Shown here one piece after another: positions 53,657 through 62,482 of a stretch of DNA of 64,000 bases. The translations under genes and the position numbers were made by a program. Each line of letters starts with the position of its first letter. Positions within the stretch are counted from its first letter, which is position 1. A model generated the notes under the pieces. That model worked only from the letters and a program-made list of their open reading frames with translations. It was not told the origin of the DNA and searched no databases. This stretch comes from Syntrophaceae bacterium (GTDB taxonomy: Bacteria > Desulfobacterota > Syntrophia > Syntrophales > UBA2185): positions 62,001 through 126,000 of the forward strand of contig PMBI01000083.1 of assembly GCA_003153775.1 (NCBI GenBank). The letters are read 5' to 3'.

Positions 53657-53715
53657 TGCATTATATATAGTGCACGATGCAGTAATAATGCTTATTATGC
53701 ACTATATATAATGCA
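53657..53715. promoter_or_regulatory. paired operators of hipBA
   Basis: TGCATTATATATAGTGCA (53657-53674) and TGCACTATATATAATGCA (53698-53715) are exact reverse complements and each is itself nearly palindromic, with centres 41 bp apart. Both are preceded by TTATTA. The right site abuts the -35 element. HipB proteins repress their own promoter by binding such sites, so autoregulation is very likely. Confidence 0.75.
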
Positions 53716-53720
53716 CTGTA

Positions 53721-53749
53721 TTGACATATATTAAAGTATATGTTATACA
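53721..53749 (+). promoter_or_regulatory. sigma70-type promoter of hipBA
   Basis: TTGACA, a 17-nt spacer and TATACA form a near-consensus promoter 32 nt before the hipB ATG, immediately downstream of the second operator copy. Confidence 0.65.
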
Positions 53750-53780
53750 TTCCCAAAATAGCTTCTTAATGAGGTGAACC

Positions 53781-54107
53781 ATGGATTTCGGGAATATGAG
53801 TGATAAGGCTATCCTGTCTGAAATCGGCCTGCGTGTTAGCCGCCAAAGGCTGAACCGTGATATCACACAGATAGATCTTGCGAGGCGGGCGGGCGTTGCG
53901 CGCATGGTCGTCCAGCGCCTAGAAAGCGGACGCGGGTGTACCGTAGAAAACTTGATTCGCGTAATGCGGACGTTTGGCCTTTTGGATCAACTGGATGCTT
54001 TTCTCCCTGAAACGGGGTTGAGCCCGTTGCAGCTTGCTAAGTCCAGAGGGCGACAACGCCTGCATGCTTTTAGCAAGCGGCAAGGCCGGAAGCATGAGGA
54101 GGGCTAG
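53781..54107 (+). CDS. hipB: HipB-like XRE antitoxin
   Basis: A 108-residue protein with an XRE helix-turn-helix: IGLRVSRQRLNRDITQIDLARRAGVARMVVQRLESG, then NLIRVMRTFGLLDQLDAFLP. The basic C-terminal tail (SRGRQRLHAFSKRQGRK) is typical of the HipB group that pairs with HipA. A GAGGTGAACC site precedes the ATG. It is 3 nt from hipA, so the two are an operon. It should repress the operon through the paired operators and neutralise HipA. Confidence 0.9.
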   Translation: MDFGNMSDKAILSEIGLRVSRQRLNRDITQIDLARRAGVARMVVQRLESGRGCTVENLIRVMRTFGLLDQLDAFLPETGLSPLQLAKSRGRQRLHAFSKRQGRKHEEG

Positions 54108-54110
54108 GGC

Positions 54111-55415
54111 ATGGCTGAACGCACACGAAATGTCAAGGTAGCAACGGTTGCCCTATGGGGGCGCAAAGTGGGTGCTGTAGCATGGGACAACGACCGGGGC
54201 TATGGCAGCTTTGAATATGAGCCCAGCTTTGTTGGAGGGATGTTAGAGATCGCTCCCTTGACTATGCCTCTACAAGGCGGTGTGTTTTCGTTTCCGACGC
54301 TGAATCATGACACCTTCCACGGGCTACCGGGTTTGCTGGCCGATTCTCTGCCGGATACATTTGGTAATAACATGATTGATATCTGGTTAGCTCGACAAGG
54401 GCGCAGTCCGCAAGAATTTACACCGGTAGAGCGGCTGTGTTACATGGGTGTTCGAGGTATGGGTGCGTTAGAGTTCAAGCCGGAGATCGGACGTCACGCT
54501 CGTACGTCAGAGCCAATCGAGGTATCAGAACTCACGCAACTGGCGGCCGATATTCTGCGGCACCGAACAGGATGGGCCGTGAATCTTAAAGGGGCAAGAA
54601 GAACACATGCCCTGGATGCAATCATTCGCGTCGGTACATCTGCTGGCGGTAAGCGGGCCAAAGCGATAATTGCATGGAATCCCGAGACGCATGAGGTTCG
54701 CTCTGGACAGGTTCCGGCACCGCCAGGTTTTGAACTGTGGATTCTCAAGTTCGATGGAGCGAATGAGGCATCCCTGGGAGATCCTCAAGGATTTGGACGA
54801 GTCGAATATGCTTACTACCTGATGGCTGTGGCAGCCGGAATCACGATGAAACCCTGTCGGCTCCTGGAAGAAAACGGGCGGGCACATTTTATGACCCGCC
54901 GGTTCGATCGTACCGCAGAAGGTGAAAAAATACATATGCAATCGTTATGCGCTCTTGCCCATTACGACTTTAACGCGGCAGGGCAATACGGCTACGAACA
55001 ATCGATGTCAGTCATACAGCGGTTGAAGCTGGGACACCCGACCATGCAAGAAATGTTCAGGCGTATGGCATTTAATGTTGTGGCCAGGAACCAGGACGAT
55101 CATACCCGAAATATTTCATTCCTGATGGATCAAAGCGGTGTCTGGCATTTGTCGCCGGCTTTTGACGTGGTGTGGGCCTTTAACCCCGCTGGGGATTGGA
55201 CAAACCGTCATCAAATGAGCATTAATGGGAAGAGGGATGACTTTACGAGGCAGGATATTCTTGCTGTTGCAAAACAATATGGAATCAGAGGGGCTCAGGA
55301 AATTCTGTCCCAGGTTATTGATACGGTTGCGCACTGGCCAGCGTTTGCGGGTGAAGCAGAACTGCCGAAGAAACTCATGAAGAAAATCACGCCAACACAC
55401 CGCCTTAAGTTATGA
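54111..55415 (+). CDS. hipA: HipA-family serine/threonine kinase toxin
   Basis: A 434-residue HipA. The N-terminal HipA domain (GRKVGAVAWDNDRGYGSFEY, LPGLLADSLPDTFGN) is followed by the kinase. GTSAGGKRAKAI is the ATP loop, NVVARNQDDHTRNISFLMD carries the catalytic Asp and Asn, and LSPAFDVVWA the metal-binding DFD-like site. All catalytic positions are present, so it looks active. HipA toxins phosphorylate tRNA synthetases or other targets and slow growth. It lies within the mobile-element-rich region between MITE copies. Confidence 0.92.
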   Translation: MAERTRNVKVATVALWGRKVGAVAWDNDRGYGSFEYEPSFVGGMLEIAPLTMPLQGGVFSFPTLNHDTFHGLPGLLADSLPDTFGNNMIDIWLARQGRSPQEFTPVERLCYMGVRGMGALEFKPEIGRHARTSEPIEVSELTQLAADILRHRTGWAVNLKGARRTHALDAIIRVGTSAGGKRAKAIIAWNPETHEVRSGQVPAPPGFELWILKFDGANEASLGDPQGFGRVEYAYYLMAVAAGITMKPCRLLEENGRAHFMTRRFDRTAEGEKIHMQSLCALAHYDFNAAGQYGYEQSMSVIQRLKLGHPTMQEMFRRMAFNVVARNQDDHTRNISFLMDQSGVWHLSPAFDVVWAFNPAGDWTNRHQMSINGKRDDFTRQDILAVAKQYGIRGAQEILSQVIDTVAHWPAFAGEAELPKKLMKKITPTHRLKL

Positions 55416-55467
55416 TCTCGTTTTTTTGTCTATAGACACAGAAATGTGTGCCTTAATGCCTTAATCC

Positions 55468-55727
55468 GGGTCGGACCAAGCTAACCATTTAATATATCGT
55501 GAATCATGTTCCATAAGAACGTATTTTCAGGCCTTAGAGCATTGTTTCTGGTATCAAAATTGATGTCGCAAGAAAACGATGTCTCGCGGAGTTCATGTGC
55601 GTTGTTGGACATAGGTTCAATTCTTAGAAGTGTATTTTCAGAGTCAAAATTGGCCGTTTAAAGCTAATATCAGATCATTTATTGATGTGATTCTTCATGA
55701 TGCCAAGTGCTTAACTTGGTCCGACCC
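55468..55727. mobile_element. 260-bp MITE-like element, copy 2
   Basis: The same termini and length as copy 1 (GGGTCGGACCAAGCTAA ... TTAACTTGGTCCGACCC), in direct orientation 2,908 bp to the right. Differences from copy 1 (about fifteen) lie in the left half only; the right half of about 130 bp is identical. With copy 1 it brackets hipBA. Either copy could recombine to delete the segment. Confidence 0.75.
55481..55612 (-). CDS. 43-codon reading frame inside MITE copy 2
   Basis: The counterpart of the frame in copy 1, with identical ends and no frameshift (MSNNAHELRETSFSCD..., ending WNMIHDILNG). About ten residues differ, which is more than expected under strong selection for protein sequence. 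Coding status is doubtful. Confidence 0.25.
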   Translation of the reverse strand: MSNNAHELRETSFSCDINFDTRNNALRPENTFLWNMIHDILNG

Positions 55728-55751
55728 CACGACAGCACGTCAAACATGCGG

Positions 55752-56498
55752 TTACGTTGTTTTGGTGCTCTTAGGTGGGTTAAAATACTCAGCAACTTTT
55801 CCAAGCATAAATTGAGTTGCCATGTCAAAAACTTTGTATTTTTCGATTTTTGCGTTCTTCGGTGATGTGACAATGACAGCTCCCGAAACTTTGTTTAGGG
55901 AAGGAGCTATTGATGCCCCTATTAGAGATCGCAGTCGGTTTGAATAATCTTCCCATGGCGTATCATAGGTTAGCTTTATCAATTCATTCCTTAGTGCAGG
56001 GTCTCGTGGCAGATGAATCTTTCCCTCTTCTAATAGCTTTGTGAATTCGTCCCTAGCTTCCCGCCATCTATCACCCAGTGCATGAAATCTGTCTCCAAGT
56101 ATGATAGCATTTAATGCGTCAACTGCCTGTTCAGGGTTAACTGTTTCTCCATCAATTTTATCTAGATGAATCTGAAGCCTGAAGATTAGCAACATCATGT
56201 CTACCGGCAATGGTTTATCAATTTGGATGTTCCTAATTTCTTTGACTTCAATGCCATCAACTCTCTTTTGCAAGACAACTACATACGGCTCATAAACACT
56301 CTTCTCTGTTCCCTCTTGAGAGACACCTATTACGCATTCGTCTACATTAGTTTTCTTGATGCCTTCGAAAGCACATTCAAAAGCTCGGATTATTGGGTGT
56401 GGCCGATATTCAGGATTTTTCTTGTGCTGTCTTGTAATGTAATCGAGGAAAATCCTCATGCCATCACCAAAGAAATCGATTTTCGTTTCTTCATTCAT
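55752..56498 (-). CDS. unknown protein, third gene of the tRNA-Lys cassette
   Basis: About 248 residues from the ATG at 56498; the track starts one codon earlier at GTG. A soluble charged protein without a recognised family (FFGDGMRIFLDYITRQHKKNPEYRP, DPALRNELIKLTYDTPWEDYS). The N-terminal half has alternating strands and the C-terminal half is helical. It overlaps the upstream gene by 8 nt, so translation is coupled. It is AT-rich compared with the housekeeping genes to the right. It may belong to a mobile accessory function. Confidence 0.65.
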   Translation of the reverse strand: MNEETKIDFFGDGMRIFLDYITRQHKKNPEYRPHPIIRAFECAFEGIKKTNVDECVIGVSQEGTEKSVYEPYVVVLQKRVDGIEVKEIRNIQIDKPLPVDMMLLIFRLQIHLDKIDGETVNPEQAVDALNAIILGDRFHALGDRWREARDEFTKLLEEGKIHLPRDPALRNELIKLTYDTPWEDYSNRLRSLIGASIAPSLNKVSGAVIVTSPKNAKIEKYKVFDMATQFMLGKVAEYFNPPKSTKTT

Positions 56499-57381
56499 CA
56501 CTGGTTCTCATAAGCAAGTTAATCAGGTTGCTTTTTTTGGCCGACAATATTTTTTCCGCTTCCTTTCTTTCTTTTATAAGCTTTTTAATGTCCCGGCCAG
56601 CCATACAAAGAGACACCACACTACCAAGGTACGGGATGAAACCAGCTAAAAAGCCTGCTGTGGTAAGCGGTATTTCAATATTGGTTGCCTTTAGCACTTT
56701 TTTTTCTAAGGTACGTATTTCAGACGATTGCTGCTTAAAGGCATCTTTCATATTTTTCTGGAGTTGCGCAGATACTACTGACAGATCTTTATCAGTTTTC
56801 GCCTTTAAGTCTGTAATGCCGGTTCTGAGTATACTTCTCATGTAATCTAACGTGTTTTCTTCTCGAAATTCTTTTATTGCCTTAATCGGCACCTTGGTTA
56901 ACCATTGAAATTTCTCTTTTTGAAGAGAATTAGCAATTGATGCATCCAAGTTTGGTGCGCCTGCTTCGTATGTGTAAAAGAACCACGGCAACTCATAGTC
57001 ATATATTGGCTCAGCAATTAATCTTTCACAGAAGTACTTATGTTCCTGAACTCTTATGAATTGTGATTGAAGATACAAGCCAAAATTCCAACCAATTGAC
57101 TTATCACCGAAGGGAGGCTTTATTTCTTGTTCGGTAAAATTTTCTAGAAAACTGTCGAGTGAGTTTATGTTCTGAAACAAGCCTGGAAGAAACTTTATTT
57201 CCTTAAGATTAGAAAATAATTCTTGGCTCGTAGTGATTCTATCTAAGAAAGTAAAAGTTTCGTCTAGGTTTGAAAAGTTATACGATGTTATTCTATTGAT
57301 GTAAGCAATATATCTTTCTCCGGCTTTCTCTATTAGTGTTTCTCTTTTATTCTTACCGATCGAATGCAAACTTATAGGCAA
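56491..57381 (-). CDS. unknown protein with C-terminal membrane hairpin
   Basis: Up to 296 residues. The N-terminal 190 residues are soluble (YIAYINRITSYNFSNLDETF), followed by a long helical stretch (DLSVVSAQLQKNMKDAFKQQ) and a C-terminal hydrophobic region (TTAGFLAGFIPYLGSVVSLCMAG), perhaps a membrane hairpin. There is no ATG in frame before residue 180; the track start is a TTG without a ribosome site. Together with a 29-nt overlap in another frame, this suggests that it is the 3' part of one longer gene with the upstream ORF, broken by a frameshift. The family is unknown. Confidence 0.6.
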   Translation of the reverse strand: MPISLHSIGKNKRETLIEKAGERYIAYINRITSYNFSNLDETFTFLDRITTSQELFSNLKEIKFLPGLFQNINSLDSFLENFTEQEIKPPFGDKSIGWNFGLYLQSQFIRVQEHKYFCERLIAEPIYDYELPWFFYTYEAGAPNLDASIANSLQKEKFQWLTKVPIKAIKEFREENTLDYMRSILRTGITDLKAKTDKDLSVVSAQLQKNMKDAFKQQSSEIRTLEKKVLKATNIEIPLTTAGFLAGFIPYLGSVVSLCMAGRDIKKLIKERKEAEKILSAKKSNLINLLMRTSDE

Positions 57382-58039
57382 TATTATGATGATATCGTTC
57401 CTTGCTGTCTGCCAATAGTAAATCTTTCAACTTCCAAATATTAAATACATGTCTTATAAGCTTGGCTAGAAAATATTTTTTATTAACGTAAAGTTCTTTT
57501 GGGAATAAAGACAGATTAAATATAGGGTCTGGGATAACAACAGTATCAATGTATAATGCGCTTTTTTTGACGAAATTCTCTAGAACAACCGGTGTGATGT
57601 CTCCTGAGTATAGACATTTCAAAGCACTTTGTTCTCTTGTGTAATCAAAAAGAATCCTCGCGTTTTCATCCCAAAATTTAAAGACAGCGGTATCTAAATC
57701 ATGTATTGAATCAAGTATAAGATCTGAAATTAGGGGATAATTTGCCATATGGATTCCTAAGTCGATATGGCTATCTTGGCTATCACCTAGGTAGTGCTTG
57801 ATGCTTCCAAAATACGACTCAATAATATCAAAATAGTTTTTGTAGATTTTCTGAATTGCAGATCTTTTCATCAGATTGCCCTTCATGTCCTTTTCTATAC
57901 CTTGGCTGGGTGCTAATAATATTATGTCAGCTTGAAATGTACCATATTTTAACAAACCTTGAAAATAACGATTTAAGGACGTGAGCAAACGGAGATTAGT
58001 CCCCGATTGAGTAACACGCCGGCTATAAAATACATTCAA
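57353..58039 (-). CDS. unknown protein, first ORF of the tRNA-Lys cassette, possibly truncated
   Basis: A 228-residue AT-rich ORF with many Tyr, Ile and Lys residues (FQADIILLAPSQGIEKDMKG, KIYKNYFDIIESYFGSIKHY). It starts at a TTG without a ribosome site, and the first ATG is near residue 52, so the 5' end may be missing or altered. It ends 29 nt inside the following ORF in a different frame; a one-base shift would join them into a protein of about 520 residues. It begins 68 bp from tRNA-Lys. Nothing in it is recognisable. Confidence 0.55.
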   Translation of the reverse strand: MNVFYSRRVTQSGTNLRLLTSLNRYFQGLLKYGTFQADIILLAPSQGIEKDMKGNLMKRSAIQKIYKNYFDIIESYFGSIKHYLGDSQDSHIDLGIHMANYPLISDLILDSIHDLDTAVFKFWDENARILFDYTREQSALKCLYSGDITPVVLENFVKKSALYIDTVVIPDPIFNLSLFPKELYVNKKYFLAKLIRHVFNIWKLKDLLLADSKERYHHNIAYKFAFDR

Positions 58040-58106
58040 GAAATTTGATTTGCTGAGATTTGGAAGGAAGGTATTTGTTGTAAGGTCTGCAGTGTACTGA
58101 TTTATC

Positions 58107-58182
58107 TGGTGGGCCGTATGGGACTTGAACCCACGACCAACGGATTAAAAGTCCGCTGCTCTACCAACTGAGCTAACGGCCC
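58107..58182 (-). tRNA. tRNA-Lys (anticodon TTT)
   Basis: The minus strand reads GGGCCGTTAGCTCAGTTGG..., with acceptor stem GGGCCGT/ACGGCCC, D-arm TAGCTCAGTTGGTAGAGCA, anticodon loop CTTTTAA, T-arm GTGGGTTCAAGTCCCAT, discriminator A and an encoded CCA. All cloverleaf stems pair. The anticodon is UUU (Lys). Its 3' end faces the accessory cassette, and a 3' fragment recurs at 53157, consistent with use as an integration target. Confidence 0.97.
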
Positions 58183-58251
58183 ACCCATGATATAATTTTA
58201 AAGCTTGCCCTCTTACTAAGAAGACTCTTGAGTTGTCAAGAGAAAAAGCTG

Positions 58252-59565
<1,314 letters not shown>

Positions 59566-61149
59566 CTACATCTCCAGCTGCGTAATGGAGATGATATTGG
59601 GCAGCTTGCGGAGTTTATCGAGAACATCCCGATTTACCATCGTGTCCGTTGTCAGGACTACGAGCGCCTCTCCGTCGATCTGTTCACGGCTCAAGTGGAG
59701 TCTCGCAATATTGACATTGTTGCTTCCGAGGGTTGCGCCCAGATTGCCGATAACTCCGGGTTTGTCGTAGTTGGATACTACCAGCATATGCCCCTCCGGG
59801 ATTATCTCGACAGTGAATTTGTTGATCCTGACGATTCTAAGATACTGCCGGCCGAAAATGGTGCCCACCGCATAGCAGGCTTCCTGCGCCGTTTTGACGG
59901 TCAGCGATATCGTGCTCGTATAATCCTTTGCCTCGCTGCTTTTTGACTCGACAACTCTGATGCCGCGTTCCTTGGCGATGAGAGGCGCGTTTATATAATT
60001 AACGCTCTCATTCAGTATAGGCGTCAAGAGCCCCTTAAGCAGGGAAATGGTTATGGGAGCGACATTGTAATTCAGGATATCTCCGCTGTACTCTACCGTG
60101 ACCTCGTTGATGCCGCCCTTAACCAGTTGCGCCTCGAATGTCCCCATTTTTTCTGCGAGGTCAAGGTAAGGTTGGATAACAGTCAGCAGTTCGGCGCTGA
60201 CAGACGGGAAATTAACGGCATTTTTAATTTCTCCTTTGTTGAGAAAGTTCACTATCTGCTCGGCGATGGCGATGGCCACATTGACCTGGGCTTCGTCAGT
60301 CGACGCACCCAGATGGGGAGTGCAGATTACGTTGCCGAGAGCAAGAAGCTCTTTATTTTTTGTCGGCTCTTCTTCGAAAACATCGAGGGCGGCGCCGGCA
60401 ACTTTTCCTGAGACGAGGGCGTCATAGAGGTCCTTTTCATTGATGATACCCCCACGCGCGCAATTTATCACATAAACGCCTTTTTTCATCTTGGCAAAAG
60501 CCTTGGTATTGATTATGCCTCTTGTCTCCTTTGTCATCGGGGTATGGACCGAGATAAAATCGGATTTCTGCAGCAGCTCGTCTAAAGTGACGAGCGTGAT
60601 CCCAAGCTTTCCTGCTGCCTCCGGCGAGATGAAAGGGTCATAGGCGATAACATTCATCTTAAGACCCATGGCCCGGTCGGCGACGATGGTACCGACGCGC
60701 CCGATACCGATGATGCCGAGGGTCTTGTTATAAAGCTCTGCACCCATGAATTTATTTTTTTCCCACTTCCCCTCTTTCATGGAAGCCGTGGCTTGGGGTA
60801 TCTTTCTCGCGAGGGAAAACATCATGGCTATGGTATGCTCACCGGTGGTGATAGTGTTGCCTCCGGGTGTATTCATGCATACGATACCCCTCTTGCTCGC
60901 CGCAGCAATATCCACATTATCAAGACCGATACCCGCCCGTCCGATTACAGAGAGTTTCTCTGCGTGGTCGATGATCTCCTTGGTCACCTTCGTGGCGCTC
61001 CTGATGGCCAGGCCGTCATAATCCTTGATGATGCCTTTTAGTTCATCAGGTGTGAGGTTTGTCATTACATCGACCTCAATCCCGGGTGCGTTCTTCAGTA
61101 TTTCAATGCCCTCGGCAGCAAGGGTATCGCTTACGAGAACTTTTTTCAT
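59566..61149 (-). CDS. serA: D-3-phosphoglycerate dehydrogenase
   Basis: 527 residues from the ATG preceded by GGAGGATCACGATT; the track start is 48 nt upstream. It catalyses the first step of serine synthesis. The catalytic and NAD-binding domain has GRAGIGLDNVDIAAA, LGIIGIGRVGTIVADRA, the Arg/Glu/His set in NCARGGI, FEEEP and PHLGAST, then an intervening domain and a C-terminal ACT domain (HMLVVSNYDKPGVIGNLG). The long form with the ACT domain suggests serine feedback control. Confidence 0.97.
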   Translation of the reverse strand: MKKVLVSDTLAAEGIEILKNAPGIEVDVMTNLTPDELKGIIKDYDGLAIRSATKVTKEIIDHAEKLSVIGRAGIGLDNVDIAAASKRGIVCMNTPGGNTITTGEHTIAMMFSLARKIPQATASMKEGKWEKNKFMGAELYNKTLGIIGIGRVGTIVADRAMGLKMNVIAYDPFISPEAAGKLGITLVTLDELLQKSDFISVHTPMTKETRGIINTKAFAKMKKGVYVINCARGGIINEKDLYDALVSGKVAGAALDVFEEEPTKNKELLALGNVICTPHLGASTDEAQVNVAIAIAEQIVNFLNKGEIKNAVNFPSVSAELLTVIQPYLDLAEKMGTFEAQLVKGGINEVTVEYSGDILNYNVAPITISLLKGLLTPILNESVNYINAPLIAKERGIRVVESKSSEAKDYTSTISLTVKTAQEACYAVGTIFGRQYLRIVRINKFTVEIIPEGHMLVVSNYDKPGVIGNLGATLGSNNVNIARLHLSREQIDGEALVVLTTDTMVNRDVLDKLRKLPNIISITQLEM

Positions 61150-61203
61150 AATCGTGATCCTCCTGAAATTAATTAATGAGATATCTTGATGATCCAAATG
61201 AGA

Positions 61204-62331
61204 TCATAATTCTTTGACTTTCTGATTATAAACCTTTTCCATTTCCGTGAGGGCGTATTTAACATCTTCCGGTTGGATCGTCGGGCCGCACCAGAAACGG
61301 AATCCCGGCGGGGCATCCCTGTAGGAATTTATGTCGTGCGCAACATTTTTCTTTGAGAGTTCGCTGGAAATGCTCTTCAAGAACTTTGCCTGATCGTCCT
61401 TAGAGAGCTTGCACACTTTTTCGCCGGTTACAGAGAGACACACGGATGTGCTCGAGCGCGTGTCCTTCGAGGCCGCGAGGAATTCGACCCAATCATTTTT
61501 CCCCACCCAATCTTCCACGGCCTTAAGGTTTTTCTCGCTCCTCTGTATGAGACCGGCCAGTCCTATTTCCTTTGCCCAGTTGAGGGCATCAAGATAGTCT
61601 TCTACACAGAGCATTGATGGAGTATTGATGGTGTCGCCTTCAAAGATCGCTTTATCGACCTTGCCGCCCTTTTTCATCCGGAACACCTTGGGGAGCGGCC
61701 AGGGCGGATCGTAAGTCTCTATACGCTGGACGGCTTTTGGGCTTAAGATGAGCATGCCGTGGGCGGCTTCACCGCCCAGGCATTTCTGCCAGGAATACGT
61801 CAGCACGTCCACTTTTGACCAATCGATGGTCATGGCAAATACGGCGCTTGTCGCGTCGCAGATGGATAACCCTTCACGATCCTTGGGAATCCAGTTCCAG
61901 TCGGGGATTCTTACGCCGCTCGTTGTTCCATTCGCAACAAAGACGCAATCATTGGACCAGTCGACTGACTTGAGATCCGGGATCTTCCCGTAATCTGCCT
62001 TGATGGCAGTGGGGTTCAGCTTCAAATGTTTGGTAATATCCGTTGCCCAACCTGAGGAAAAACTCTCCCAGACAAGTACGGTAACAGGCTTGGGCCCTAA
62101 GAGCGTCCACATGGCTGCTTCGAAAGCGCCCGTGTCCGATCCCGGCATTATTCCGACAAGGTAATCCTGTGGGATTCCTAGTATCTCTCTGCTTTGGGCG
62201 ATGGCTTTTACCAGTCTTTCCTTTCCCAGGGACGAGCGATGGGACCTGCCAACCACGGCATTCTTGAGGAAATCAAGACTCCAATGGGGCCTCTTGCTGC
62301 AAGGCCCGGAACTAAAATTTGGATTATGCAT
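61204..62331 (-). CDS. serC: phosphoserine aminotransferase
   Basis: A 375-residue class V aminotransferase of the alternative SerC type (FSSGPCSKRPHWSLDFLKNA, GIMPGSDTGAFEAAMWTLLG). The PLP lysine lies in YSWQKCLGGEAAHGMLIL, and VFVANGTTSGVRIPDWNWIP and FRFWCGPTIQPEDV complete it. It converts 3-phosphohydroxypyruvate to phosphoserine. It lies 54 bp upstream of serA on the same strand, forming a serine biosynthesis pair. Confidence 0.95.
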   Translation of the reverse strand: MHNPNFSSGPCSKRPHWSLDFLKNAVVGRSHRSSLGKERLVKAIAQSREILGIPQDYLVGIMPGSDTGAFEAAMWTLLGPKPVTVLVWESFSSGWATDITKHLKLNPTAIKADYGKIPDLKSVDWSNDCVFVANGTTSGVRIPDWNWIPKDREGLSICDATSAVFAMTIDWSKVDVLTYSWQKCLGGEAAHGMLILSPKAVQRIETYDPPWPLPKVFRMKKGGKVDKAIFEGDTINTPSMLCVEDYLDALNWAKEIGLAGLIQRSEKNLKAVEDWVGKNDWVEFLAASKDTRSSTSVCLSVTGEKVCKLSKDDQAKFLKSISSELSKKNVAHDINSYRDAPPGFRFWCGPTIQPEDVKYALTEMEKVYNQKVKEL

Positions 62332-62482
62332 ACTTCACTATCTCCCGATTTTTTTTATAGACGCTGAAATATATCAGCATTGAAATGATTACTCAAGATT
62401 TTTTGAATTGGTTTCGTATTGACTGCTGCGTTAAAAAAACATATGTTCATGCTATATTGGCGTATTGCAAAGGATTATTTAA
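62332..62482. promoter_or_regulatory. divergent promoter region serC/radA
   Basis: About 150 AT-rich base pairs between two divergent genes must hold both promoters. No single -35/-10 pair stands out. AAGGATTATT just before the radA TTG is its likely ribosome site. Confidence 0.4.

Noticed and set aside
53487-53711. 74-residue hydrophobic plus-strand ORF upstream of hipB
   Set aside because: It runs through the hipBA operator repeats, lacks a ribosome site and has composition explained by AT-rich non-coding DNA.
55630-55815. 61-residue ORF crossing the right end of MITE copy 2
   Set aside because: It spans the element boundary into antisense of the next gene, so it is not a conserved unit.
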